Notes under the pieces: generated by a model
The model's database searches: none
Told to the model about the DNA's origin: nothing
The model's input: only the letters and a program-made list of their open reading frames with translations
Shown: positions 47,600 through 57,615 of the stretch, piece by piece
How positions within the stretch are numbered: position 1 is the stretch's first letter
How the letters are laid out: every line of letters starts with the position of its first letter
Position numbers and translations under genes: made by a program
From: Tetracentron sinense
Taxonomy: Eukaryota; Streptophyta; Magnoliopsida; Trochodendrales; Trochodendraceae
Reading direction: 5' to 3'
DNA length: 64,000 nucleotides
Assembly (NCBI GenBank): GCA_015143295.1
Contig: CM026570.1
Span: 28,278,445 to 28,342,444, forward strand

Positions 47600-47795
47600 T
47601 TTGGGTTGAATTCGTCGATGAAATTTGGCCCCCAGCACACTTCGTTGACGAATTTGGGTCCCCTTCAGCAATTCGTCGCCAAAATTGCATGACAGGGTCC
47701 CTGGTTTTCTCGCTTTGGTATTTTGAGCATAAATTTTGACTCGTTTATCCAATTTTGACGATTTAACTTGCGTTAGATTCTTTTTTAAAAGAGCT
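47600..47795 (-). promoter_or_regulatory. TTCGTCGACGAA words plus conserved LTR block
   Basis: AATTCGTCGATGAAATTTGG, ACTTCGTTGACGAATTTGG and AATTCGTCGCCAAAATT at 47608-47690, then the block TTTTGACGATTTAACTTGCG near 47753-47772. The TATA box (47519-47526) lies just downstream in LTR sense. The words match those of copia element A. Confidence 0.65.
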
Positions 47796-48503
47796 ACAAC
47801 TTTTATGTTTGTTAAAATTTCTAATTCTTCTTTCTTAATATACCAAATTATCCTTAAAGCTGACTGGTCTGACAATGGAATTCAGCAGCCCAGATTTTCA
47901 GCAGACTCATTTCCGAAAATCTGACATTTGACCCATCCTCGACTCAAAATCTGAAAATGTGATAAACATGAACCTTGAAGAGGGTTTCCTCACCTTTCCA
48001 AAAATTTAAGAATCACTCAATTCCGATCAGCGGTGAGAATTCTAGAGTTCTTTAAAGTTGAGGGTATGTTTAGGCATCCCTTTCTTTGACACTTGGAGTA
48101 TGTCCTACTCTCATTTTTCATTTGTCCCTAACTCCCAAAAACACTTTTCATACATATTTTGATTCATTCAAAACCTCCTTTCATTTTAAAACATGAACCC
48201 ATAATTTCATTAAGGCTTTAGGCCTTGAAGGCACTATTCATAGCACTATTCACACACTATTCACAACACTATTCATTTACAACCCTTTAAGCACTTAGGG
48301 TATCTTATACCCTTGATTTTACCCACTTAGAGTATCATTATACTCTCTTGTTGAGCCTCAACACACACACCTAAAACCCTTACTTAACTCACCATGCAAC
48401 CAAGAACAAGAGGGAAGGCTTTAGGCCTTTACACACACAATACATTGACACTATTCACTAACACGGTTCATAGCACAGTGAACTCGGATTCCGGGGTTCT
48501 ACA

Positions 48504-49461
48504 TCAGAAATAGAGGGAGCAAGGGGAGCTGCTAGTTCAGTTGATGAAGAGGGCTGAACAGAGGAGGAGGAAGACTGAGTGCCAGAAGTTTTTGGAAACC
48601 ATTTTTGGTGTTCCTAATTCCATTGATATCCCATTCTAACTAGTGTAGTTGTGCTGTAGATATCATAGTGGCAGGTTGGATTACTTTGAGGGTGGAGTCA
48701 AAAGAAAGTTCAAAATGTTTAAAAATTTTGGTAAGAAGCTATCCATAAGGAAGACAGGCATTCTTTTTGGGAACAAACTCTACCATATTGTGAAAAATTA
48801 GATAGTAGTGATCAAAAGGTTGGGTGGTGAGAACACACCAAATGAGAAAAACATCAAAGTATGAAAGGTAATTTCTGCTACCTTTTCTAGGAAGGATATT
48901 GTAGGAAATAATGTGATGAACTAGTGTAGCATCCAAAGTCAGACTGTTTAGAGTGGGTATAGAAGTTTGGGTGATTTCTTTAGTACAGATGAGATTGAGA
49001 GCTTTAATTGGCTCAAATCCAGGATAATTTGGCCAATCTTTGGAAGCAAACATCTCTATGCTTCCAGCAGGAACAGGAAGAATGGAGGTGAGAATTTCTA
49101 TAGACAAGGTAATGTCCTTGCCACAGACAAAGGAGGTGAATGTGTTGGTAGAAGGACTGAAGTGAAGGTGAGAGTAAAAAAGTTTAACTAATTTAGGAAA
49201 CATGGGTTTCTTGAATTGAAGGAGGTGGAGCCATCCTAGAGCTTTAAAGAGCTTGCAGATGTGACCTAGGCCCCACTCAGAAAGAACAGCGGAGTCTAAG
49301 ATCTTACCATAGACGATGGGCCTGGAATGAATAATGTCTCTGTACTTTTTGGCAGCCTTCCTAGTCTTGAAACACTAGGCCGGAGCTTCTTCAACCTCAG
49401 TAGGGGCTTTCTCTGATCTTCGCTGTCTCTTAGGGCTTGAGCCTTCTTCTGCGTTCTTCGT
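48504..49461 (-). pseudogene. Copia B env-like ORF, N-terminal part
   Basis: The likely start is TKNAEEGSSPKRQRR near 49461; compared with element A (MKNAS) the ATG has become ACG. A stop follows in EEAPA*CF. Then VYGKILDSAVLSEWGL, LFKALGW, and an open 154-codon frame at 48739-49203 (FPKLVKLFYSHLHF, LTSILPVPAGSIEMF, ATLVHHIISYNILPRKG, KKNACLPYG). A serine-rich linker runs into the solo LTR. Globular, no transmembrane segment seen. Same domain as in element A (34174-35083). Confidence 0.7.
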
Positions 49462-50103
49462 CCTCACCAACTTGAATAGGGAGTGAAAAGGAGTGGATTA
49501 CACAAGGATTTGATGAGATTCTAGGGTTTGGAGATGAGAAATGAAGAGAAATTTGTTTTTGGAGAGAAGAGATGGAAGGGAACAGTGAATATGAAAATTT
49601 TAAAGTGAATAGAAATTTAGGGATTTCGGGTTTTAAAGAAAGGATATTTTAAAATTTTCATTATCCAGTCGATTACATGGATGGTCTAATTGGCTGGATT
49701 GTCCATCTAATCGATTAGGATTGACATGTGATCGGCTGGATAGAAGAAAAAGCAATTTTGCAAAAATTCATCCACAACATTCATTTTAACACTATCCAAT
49801 CGATTAGAGACTTGTCTGATCGGCTGGATCCATTATCCCGTCGATTAGATCATTAGGGTGATCGACTGGATAGAAGGAAAAATCTGAAAATTTACAAATT
49901 TCTTCAAAAACCAAATTTCTGCACAATGATCATTACACACTCAATTCAAAACATCAATTAATCGTTGCAAATCAACATAAATCATTTTTTTTATCAAATT
50001 AAAGTATATTTTGGCAATTTTTATTAAAATTTTCAGATTATTAAGATTTCACTTTTAAGGGAATTCTTTTAAGTGTTAAGCTTAGATTTTGAACATTTTG
50101 AGA
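49462..50103 (-). other. pol-env spacer of copia B with ATCGACTGGAT words
   Basis: 640 bp without a gene. At 49661-49875: ATCCAGTCGATTACATGG, AATTGGCTGGATTG, AATCGATTAGG, GATCGGCTGGATAG, ATCCAATCGATTAG, GATCGACTGGATAG. Same word class as this element's LTR. Confidence 0.6.
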
Positions 50104-51153
50104 TTATAAAATTTCAGATAGCTTACTTAAGCCTAGTTCTCTTCTCAAAGTGCAAAACATTTCATGTTGAAGGGGTTTTGTGAATATATCAGCAAATTGG
50201 TTGTTTGTATCTACAAACTCCAACACAACATCCCCATTTTGAACATTATCTCTAATGAAATGATATCTGATTTCTATATGTTTAATTCTTGAGTGTTGAA
50301 TAGGATTTTTAGTCATACAAATGGCACTAGTATTGTCACATTTAATTAGAATGTTAGAATAAAACAATTTATAATCTTCCAAGAGTTGTTTCATATAAAG
50401 ATTTTGAGCACAACAGCTTCCAACAACTATGTATTCAGCCTCAGCTGTAGACAAAGCTACAGAATTCTGTTTCTTACTAAACCATGAAATAAGGGAACAT
50501 CTTAAGAAATGATAGGTGCCACTAGTACTTTTTCTATCGATTTTACATCCGGCAAAGTCAGCATCTGAGTAACTTATTAATTCTAAAGATGTATTCTTTG
50601 GATACCAAAGTCCTAGATCAGTTGAACCTAACAAGTATTTAAAGATTCGTTTAACCGTAGTTAGGTGAGATTCTTTTGGACAAGATTGAAATCTAGCACA
50701 TAAGCATACACTAAACATTATGTTAGGTCTGCTAGCAGTTTGGTACAGCAGACTTCCAATCATGCCTCTATACTTCTTTTCATCAACATTTTTACCATTT
50801 TCATCTCTATCTATTTTGATTGATGGATTCATAGGTGTATTCATTATTTTAGTATTTTCCATACCAAATTTCTTAAGAAGTTCTTTAGTATATTTAGCTT
50901 CATTTATGAAAGGTTCTTGTTTAGTTTGCTTAATTTGAAGTCCAAGAAAGAAAGTCAATTCTCCTATCATGCTCATTTCAAATTTTTTTGCATAGTATTA
51001 GCAAACTCATTACACAAACATTCATTGGTGGAACCAAACACAATATCATCAACATAAATTAAAACAATAAGGATATCATTTGATTTTGTATTCACAAACA
51101 GAGTTGTATTAAGTTTTCCTCTTAAAAATTCATTATCAATCAAAAAGTTACTT
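50104..51153 (-). pseudogene. pol: Copia B pol: RT C-terminal part and RNase H
   Basis: 50104-50976 is one open frame: MSMIGELTFFLGLQIKQ, GSLLYQTASRPNIMFSV, YSDADFAGCKIDRKSTSG, ALSTAEAEYIV, CDNTSAIC, ADIFTKPLQHEM. It ends properly at a stop. Upstream (to 51153) the RT catalytic box IYVDDIVFGSTNE is intact but separated by a -1 frameshift in AAATTTGAAATG at about 50976, the same place as in element A. RT upstream of 51153 is displaced to 63339-63504 by the G2 insertion. Confidence 0.9.
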
Positions 51154-51586
51154 TGTACTACCCCAAACTTTTTCGTACTTAATGAATAGCACTTTTGTAG
51201 CCAATTGGCCATTCACATAGTCTAATTAATAAATAATGGAGAATTTGAAAATTCTAACATGACAAAAATGTTCATTTTCGAAAGAGGAATCCAACGCAAG
51301 TTGTGTAACGACCCCAAAATCCTACAAGGCTAAAATAGGACTTTGGGATCGCCACATTACTTAAACCTGCTTAAAATCCATGACATGCAAGGCACACTAA
51401 CACGAGTCTCCAAAAAATGAGGATAATAAAATTTCTGGTATATGAACTATAATAAAATAGCAAAAGTCTACGGTAAACATATACAACTCACTCTAAAACC
51501 AAAAAGTCTGATACACAACTATAAAAGTCTACTAAGCAACATCTACTCAAGTCTAATACAACTCTCTCAATCAAATGAAATAAAAA

Positions 51587-51781
51587 CTAAGAGGTGTAGC
51601 CACCCAAGTCTCTGGCTCCCTCATCAGAAGGCTCACCTTCACCTCCTTCCTCTACGTATGTTTCCTCAACCCACGGCTCCGCCGTGTACTCATGCTCTAA
51701 ACCTGCCAAGACAAAGTCCGGCTGAGTACAAAGGTACTCAGTGTATATAAAATCCAACCAACAATAATGACATACCTGCAC
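51587..51781 (-). CDS. LTR-encoded 64-aa ORF with EPWVEETYVEE core
   Basis: MQVCHYCWLDFIYTEYLC leads into DFVLAGLEHEYTA, then EPWVEETYVEEGGEGEPS and the ending DLGGYTS. The MSAG motif is replaced by VLAG, so the start differs from the sister ORFs. The core aligns with the others in position and sense. Confidence 0.4.
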   Translation of the reverse strand: MQVCHYCWLDFIYTEYLCTQPDFVLAGLEHEYTAEPWVEETYVEEGGEGEPSDEGARDLGGYTS

Positions 51782-53031
51782 TTAGTCAGAAACATATCCA
51801 ATAGCATAATAACATAATCAGAGTGCGGAAGAACGTGTGCGCATATACATCATATCATCACCTTGACTCGTGTACTTGTGAGAATCTTAGACTTAGAAAA
51901 CCATACACTTATGAGGTACTTATGCTTACGAAACCACATGCTTGTGAGATGCTTATGTTTATGCTTATGCACTTATTCAGATCATACAGTAATGAGACAT
52001 GCCGTTCTTGGCGGATACGGACCATGACTTATGCACTTATTCAGATCACACAGTAATGAGACATGCCGTTCTTGGCGGATACGGACCATGCCTTAGAAAT
52101 CAGGTTGACATGCCGTTCTTGGAGGATACGGACCATGTCATGCTTATGCTTATTCAGAATGTCATACGTATGCCATGTTCATGCTTGTGGTCCACATGTG
52201 TGACTTGTGAGACTCTTATCTTCGCATACACATGCTTGTGTGCTTAAGTGTCGAAATTAATATTCGAGTTGGTAATTGCTTAGGTTCCGATCTCCCACCA
52301 TGGAAACTCCACTATATGTCCCATACCAAATAATTAGAGAATTCCCGGTCTGAGAGATTTTCCTCTAAGTTCTTACCTTCCCGACTACCAATTTCCATGC
52401 AAATAATTAGATATACTTACCAAACAATCACATATATATCTTATCATAATCCTTAAACAATTCATAATCAATTTACCACCATTTCATAAGAGTATAATCG
52501 CATTTATCCATTCAAGCCTTTTCACAAACACCTTGTGTACACATATAATATGAATCAATTGTTTCTCTACTTTTCAAGCATTCATCAAATCATAATTTCA
52601 TCCATACAATCCATATATTCATCCACATCCACAAATTAATCCCATCCTCCATACATTTCCCATCCTCCATACATTCTATCCACATTCAAATCCATATTTC
52701 CATTCACATTCCCATCCATAATTAGCTTATTTCATAGAAAATTAGGGAAAATGCATCAACTATCTATTTCTACAATTCTTAGCACATCCACATTCATAAA
52801 TCCTTAAAATAGAGTTGATTAGGATAGTATATCGACCTTAGGAATCCTTCCCTTGGATTCAAAATGCTCCCGAGACGATTTGGAGAAGCTTCCCAAACTT
52901 TTCTTGCAATCTCCTATCAATCTCCTCCTTCTCCAAGAAAACCCTCTCTCAAAACCCTAGGGTTTCTCCCCCTTTTTTCCAAATTAGGTTAGAACTAGGT
53001 GGAGTATTTTAATATTTCGAGTAGGACCCCC

Positions 53032-53039
53032 TATTTATA
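53032..53039 (-). promoter_or_regulatory. TATA box of solo LTR
   Basis: TATAAATA on the minus strand in GGCTATAAATAGGGGG, next to the word array. Confidence 0.65.
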
Positions 53040-53099
53040 GCCTCAAAGTCTGAGAACAAAAAGACCAAAAAGCCCTTACTAAAATTCTGTAAAAATCAC

Positions 53100-53390
53100 G
53101 AAAGACCGAGCGATCGGTGGTTATGACCGATCGATCGGTTCTCAACCGAGCGATCGGTGCTCTTGATCGTGCGATCGGTCAAAAAAGCACTCTCTGGAAA
53201 TTTTCACCATACAAAATTCTGGGTCAGTCGATAGATACCGATCGATCGGTTTTGGACCGATCGATCGCTGGTTCTGACCGAGCGATCGGTTCCTGCAGGT
53301 TTTGACTCCCTTTACTGTTTTGGCCATAACTTTTTACTTGTTCATAGGATTTTGACGATTCAACTTGCGTTGGATTCGTCTCTCAAAAAT
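53100..53390 (-). promoter_or_regulatory. ACCGATCGATCGGT array plus conserved LTR block
   Basis: GACCGAGCGATCGGTGG, GACCGATCGATCGGTT, TACCGATCGATCGGTTT and similar words at 53103-53292, then TTTTGACGATTCAACTTGCG near 53350. ACCGATCGATCGGT is a perfect palindrome. Confidence 0.7.
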
Positions 53391-53779
53391 GAACATTTTT
53401 GGCATTTTAGAATTTCCAATTTCCACTTAATTTATAGACTAAAATATCCCCAAAGTTGACTGATCTGTAATTCCATTAGACAAAACTCACTATTGACTTG
53501 ACTTAAACTCAAAATGAGGAAAAACACTAAACATGAACCTCGAAGAGGGTTCCAACACCTTTCTAATGGTTCAAGAATCACTCACTTCCCGTGAACGGTG
53601 CCAAAACTAGCGCTTCCTAAAGTTTAGGATGTGCTATGACATCCATCCGTTACAAGTTGATTAAGCCTAGTTTACATCACAATAATTAGATATAAATACA
53701 CACACTTTAATACCTTATAAAGACTAAAATACACTTAATGCAATGCACTAAAAACATGAAAAAGATTCGGGTCTCTACA

Positions 53780-54060
53780 AGTTGAATCGTCAAAATCCAA
53801 CGAACGAGTCAAAAAATATGGCCAAAACAGTGGAACCTGCAGAGCACCGATCGCTCGGTCCAATGTAGCGATCGATTTGTCCACAACCGATCGCTTGGTC
53901 CAAACTGGTGATCGATCGGTCCACAACCGATCGATTGGTAGCTATCGATAGGTTAACTTTTTTGTATGGGGAAAAATTCTAGAGAGCATGTTTTTGACGG
54001 ATCGTTCGATCAAAACACCGGTCGCTCGGTAGGTGACCGATCGCTCGGTCCATCGCGTTT
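53780..54060 (+). promoter_or_regulatory. Conserved LTR block (right half) plus ACCGATCGCTCGGTCC array of G2 5' LTR
   Basis: AGTTGAATCGTCAAAATCC resumes the block begun at 51275-51303. Words CACCGATCGCTCGGTCC and CACAACCGATCGATTGG run from 53847 to 54053. TATAAGG is at about 54112. Confidence 0.65.
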
Positions 54061-54946
54061 TGCAGAAATTTTATTAAGGGCTTTTTCATCTTTTGGGCGT
54101 TACACCTTTGCCTATAAGGGTTGGCCCGAGCCTTTAAGGGGTCATAAACCCTAAGGCAGACATTTGAAAGAAAGGGAGAGAAGAGAAAGAGGGGCTTTCA
54201 CCTAGGGTTCCTCTTGAGTAAAAATCAAGAGTTTAAGCTCCCTAGATCTCACTCATAGGCTTGGATTCCTCAAATCCAAGGCAAAGCACGTGAAGGACTC
54301 GTTCACCAAGCTAGGGTAGCATCTCCCACGGCATTTTAAGGGTTTTCCTCTTCTTCTTTCAAAGTTAGTACACCCTACTAACTCCTTTAGCCATAACCTA
54401 GGTTTTCCCATTTTAAATGATGATTCTTGATTTCATGTTTTCTTCCTTTCGAAATGTGCTATTTCCATAAGAGGTAAACAAGATAATAATGAATGTTGTG
54501 ATGTGTGGATAGAGGAGAGGTTGAGGCAATTGGATGCCGTATGGATATGTGTGATGTGTGAAATGAAAAATGGTGGATGGACATTTTACAAATAATGAAC
54601 TTACCTTGATGATTGGATGGAAAATATGCACTAAAAAGAGTAAGATGAGCTACTAAGGAAATGTTGCATGCTATGTGTTCGACAAAATGCCTAAACTAGG
54701 AGTAAATGAATTAAATGAAGAAAATGGAAGTAGGCCTCATGCAATTTTTCTAATAAATGATGAATGGACCAAATGCCATGTAGATTACCCAACTTCTCAC
54801 ATGCTTATAGTATGAATTGAATTACGATGCACTATCCTTCATGTCATACATGCCATCATGGTTGCCACTATTGACAAGCACACAAGCACGCATGAACCAG
54901 GTTTTCCAAGGGTATTTGTACATGATAAATCAAACAAGGAAACAAG

Positions 54947-55205
54947 CATATGTCAAGGAGGTTGGTAGCCCAAGTGAAGGGTACTAGCCACTGGCTCACA
55001 AGAAAATGAAATAATTACATGTCAAGGAGGTTGGTAGCCCAAGTGAAGGGCGCTAGCCTCTGGCTCATAAGAGAATGAAACAATTACATGTCGAGGAGGT
55101 TGGTAGCCCAAGTGAAGGGTACTAGCCTCTGGCTCACAAGTGAAGGAAATATCAAGGAGGTTGGTAGCCCAGAGATGTGCGGGTGATAGCCTCCGACTCA
55201 CAAGT
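54947..55205 (+). repeat. Tandem repeat, about 65 bp x 4, in G2 5' LTR
   Basis: Units containing GTCAAGGAGGTTGGTAGCCC, AAGTGAAGGGTACTAGCC and TCTGGCTCACAAG. The same four units lie at 62358-62615 in the 3' LTR. Confidence 0.85.
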
Positions 55206-55507
55206 ATACAAGTCAAGAACAAGTCAAGACATGAAATTCCAAACAAGACGGACACGCATGCATGATGTTCACTAGCAAGACTGAGGCATGAAAAAGGTTT
55301 TTGAACATAAGTTTTACCGGAGTTTTTGCATTCATGCACGTATGTCAAGAGGATTATATGGCTTCATGTTCAATGCTATTTATCTTATGTTGCTAGTATT
55401 GCTTCAATTAATATTTTGTATTGTGTTCACCGCTGTTATGCTTTGTTACTGCTATGGTTAGCTAATAGCTTGTACTCGTTGAGTATTCCATGCTCAGCTG
55501 TACTTTT

Positions 55508-55660
55508 ATGTCGGCAGGTACTGTGGAAGTCCTCGACCGTGAGCCTTGGGTTGAGGAAGAGTACGTAGAGGAGAGGGAGCCATCTATCCCATTTAGTCCT
55601 AGGAGGATAGGGATTTGGATGTGTGGCCATACCTCGACTATTGTTGAGAGGAGAGCGTGA
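55508..55660 (+). CDS. LTR-encoded 50-aa acidic microprotein, tail frameshifted
   Basis: MSAGTVEVLDR, EPWVEEEYVEERE, then PSIPFSPRR in a frame that departs from the 3' LTR copy (62918-63058) by a small deletion near 55595. The 3' copy ends WPYLDYY; the same codons occur here out of frame. The N-terminal core is intact. Confidence 0.42.
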   Translation: MSAGTVEVLDREPWVEEEYVEEREPSIPFSPRRIGIWMCGHTSTIVERRA

Positions 55661-55686
55661 GAGAGTCCTTTTTTTTGTATTTTGAT

Positions 55687-55704
55687 AGGTGGGCATGTCC
55701 ACCT
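55687..55704 (+). other. LTR hairpin, AGGTGG/CCACCT stem
   Basis: AGGTGG-GCATGT-CCACCT. The identical hairpin is at 63098-63115 in the 3' LTR. Confidence 0.55.
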
Positions 55705-55931
55705 TTACTTTGATTATGTATTGTATATAATTTGGTATACTATTTTGGAGTTATAGAAGAAAAGAAAAGTTAGTTCCCGTTTCCACATTCATGTTATAGT
55801 TTCTGCACTCTGATTATTAGTGTATTATATTATGTTTAACCTTGTTCATTATAGGATGGTTTGGCAGGGATGTATAGTCACACCTATAGTATCCCTTAAC
55901 TCCTAGGGGGTATTTTGGGGTGCGATAGAAG

Positions 55932-55943
55932 TGGTATCAGAGC
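55932..55943 (+). other. Primer-binding site of G2 (tRNA-iMet)
   Basis: TGGTATCAGAGC, four bases after the LTR end; perfect iMet complement form. The leader 55944-56248 has no gene. Confidence 0.92.
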
Positions 55944-56248
55944 TCTAGGCATTAGAATCTCTAGGGTCACTTAGTACTCGATACCGTAATTGAACATGGC
56001 CTTAGGTGTTATGAAAGAGTTGTATTCCAAGTATAGACTAACAAGTTAGTCTTGGTCAAAACTGGTTGAACTTCAACCAAACTTAGAGTCCTACGCTAGA
56101 AAAACGGATTGTATCTTATGACATTGTTATGCAAACCATGTGTGCTTTATTCTATGCTTGGTGATTATGTATTAAATAAATTACGAAACTATTACTAAAT
56201 GCGTATCCAAGTTAGACTCATGTTGTATTACCGTTCTCAGGAGGAATC

Positions 56249-57482
56249 ATGAGACGCAATACCCGGGGTCGCGGATACAACACAAGGGGCAATGGAAGTG
56301 ATGCTCCATCGGGTGATGATCAACCCGACTTTGCCCAAGCTTTCGCTTCAATAGCTGAGACTTTGGCTATGTTAGCGGCGAGGAAACTGGCTACTACGCC
56401 TAATGCCGCACTTATACTGGCTCCTCCTAATCGAGCACAAGCTGGAATAGAGGCTTTTCGGAGGATGAGGCCTCCAACCTTTTGTGGGAGTACTGACCCG
56501 TTTGTTGCTGAATGATGAATTTGGCAAATAGAAAAGATATTCTCTGTATTGGCACCTACAGAGGTAGAATGGATTACTTGGGCTGCCTTCATGCTTGAAG
56601 GTGAGGCTGATCATTGGTGGAAGTTCGCACTTAAGACCAGGGAGTTGGCCCAATAGGGTCAAGACAAGACTTGGGGAGAGTTTTTGGACCTTTTTAAGAA
56701 GAAGTACTTCCCAATAGAGATGAAAGAGAAGGAGGTTGAACTTATTACCATGGAGCAAGGTAATATGTCAGTTGCCACTTATGAGGCAAAGTTCTCGGAG
56801 CTATCCAAATTTGCTCCTCATATGATAGCTACTGAGGCTATGAAAGCCCGAAAATTTGAGAGGAGGTTGAAGGTCTACCTCAAGAACCGAGTTTCAATGT
56901 TCCGGCACGAGACATATGTCGAGGTGGTGGACAAGGCACTATTAGCGGAGGCTAATTCTGAAGAGTTCTTCAAGAGAAGAGGGATGGAGAAAGGTCAGTC
57001 TAGTAGTTTAGGAAAGAAGAGGGTTAGGACTATGTCATACAAGTCCGCGGGGCCGGCTCAGTCATCGAGGATGTACTCTGCACCACAGGCTCACCGCCGT
57101 TTTGCTCCACCAGCTTTTCGCCTGGCTACCTCATATGCTCCTCGCTCGGCACTACCTCAGACTACGGGTTATGCTCCTCCCACCTATTCACATGATGTCT
57201 GCACCCTTTGTGGAAGGAGGCATCCAGCAAGGGAATGTCAGAAGGCTATCCGAGGCTGTTTTCATTGTGGCGACTAAGGCTACATGATTTGGGATTGCCC
57301 CCAATGTCACCTACCAGCTCAGTCTCAGGGGAGTAGGCCCCCTATTAGGCAGAGTTCTCAGCAGGGCTCTTCCCAGGCTTCGAGGGCCTCACCGTCTACA
57401 CGGCCTCCTCGCCAAGCCACCCAGGGCCGAGTTTTTGCCCTATCCGAGAGAGACACACGTGCATCCAACGATGTCGTGCAAA
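56249..57482 (+). pseudogene. gag: G2 gag, several stops
   Basis: MRRNTRGRGYNTRG, FRRMRPPTFCGSTDPFVAE, then TGA codons where G1 continues AWILQ. It goes on with AFMLEGEADHWWK, a stop in ELAQ*GQ, KKKYFPIEMKEKE, NMSVATYEAKFSELSKFAP, the cluster CTLCGRRHPARECQ, and the knuckle CFHCGD*GYMIWDC interrupted by TAA. A Q/S/P-rich tail ends ASNDVVQ at the predicted splice donor. Collinear with G1 gag throughout. Confidence 0.88.
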
Positions 57483-57615
57483 GTACACAAGAATTTTAGA
57501 GTTTAAGTTGTGAATAAATGCTATGGTTTGATTAGTTGTTATTTATACTAGGAGTTACCTATGTATGATGTATGTCTTGTTTGAAATCTATTGATGTTAG
57601 TGTTTAATCGTACAG
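57483..57615 (+). other. Predicted intron between gag and protease of G2
   Basis: GTGCAAA|GTACACAAG and TTTAATCGTACAG|ACGC, 133 nt. Removal keeps phase 1 and joins DVVQ to a protease start LLVNECLAQVLIDTG, matching the G1 junction. Without splicing the frame hits TAG soon after the donor. The intron sequence itself is not alignable to that of G1, as expected of non-coding DNA. Confidence 0.6.

Larger units (their letters stand above)
45818..48503 (-). mobile_element. Solo LTR (gypsy type) inside copia B env-like ORF
   Basis: TGTCGCGACCCAAAATCC to CCGGGGTTCTACA, 2686 bp, with perfect duplications TCAGA (45813-45817 and 48504-48508). Contains 8 tandem units of about 46 bp (46465-46830), a TATA box (47519-47526), TTCGTCGACGAA-like words, the conserved block and a microORF. 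Env-like sequence resumes on both sides. Confidence 0.95.
51304..53779 (-). mobile_element. Solo LTR (gypsy type) inside G2 5' LTR
   Basis: TGTAACGACCCC to GGGTCTCTACA, 2476 bp, with perfect duplications AGTTG (51299-51303 and 53780-53784). Contains a TATA box (53032-53039), an ACCGATCGATCGGT array, the conserved block, an EPWVEETYVEE ORF and three ACATGCCGTTCTTGGCGGAT units (51999-52140). Among the youngest events in the window, since it lies within a nested element. Confidence 0.95.
51154..55927 (+). repeat. 5' LTR of G2 (interrupted by solo LTR)
   Basis: TGTACTACCCCAAAC to GGGGTGCGATA (the terminal CA is mutated to TA). The LTR runs 51154-51303 and 53780-55927 around the insert. The insertion point lies inside the conserved AACGCAAGTTG block. 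Tandem units of about 65 bp with AAGGAGGTTGGTAGCCCAAG are at 54947-55205. Confidence 0.93.

Noticed and set aside
51823..52247. ORFs over the ACATGCCGTTCTTGG repeats
   Set aside because: Imperfect tandem repeat in LTR leader; frame not conserved in other LTRs.
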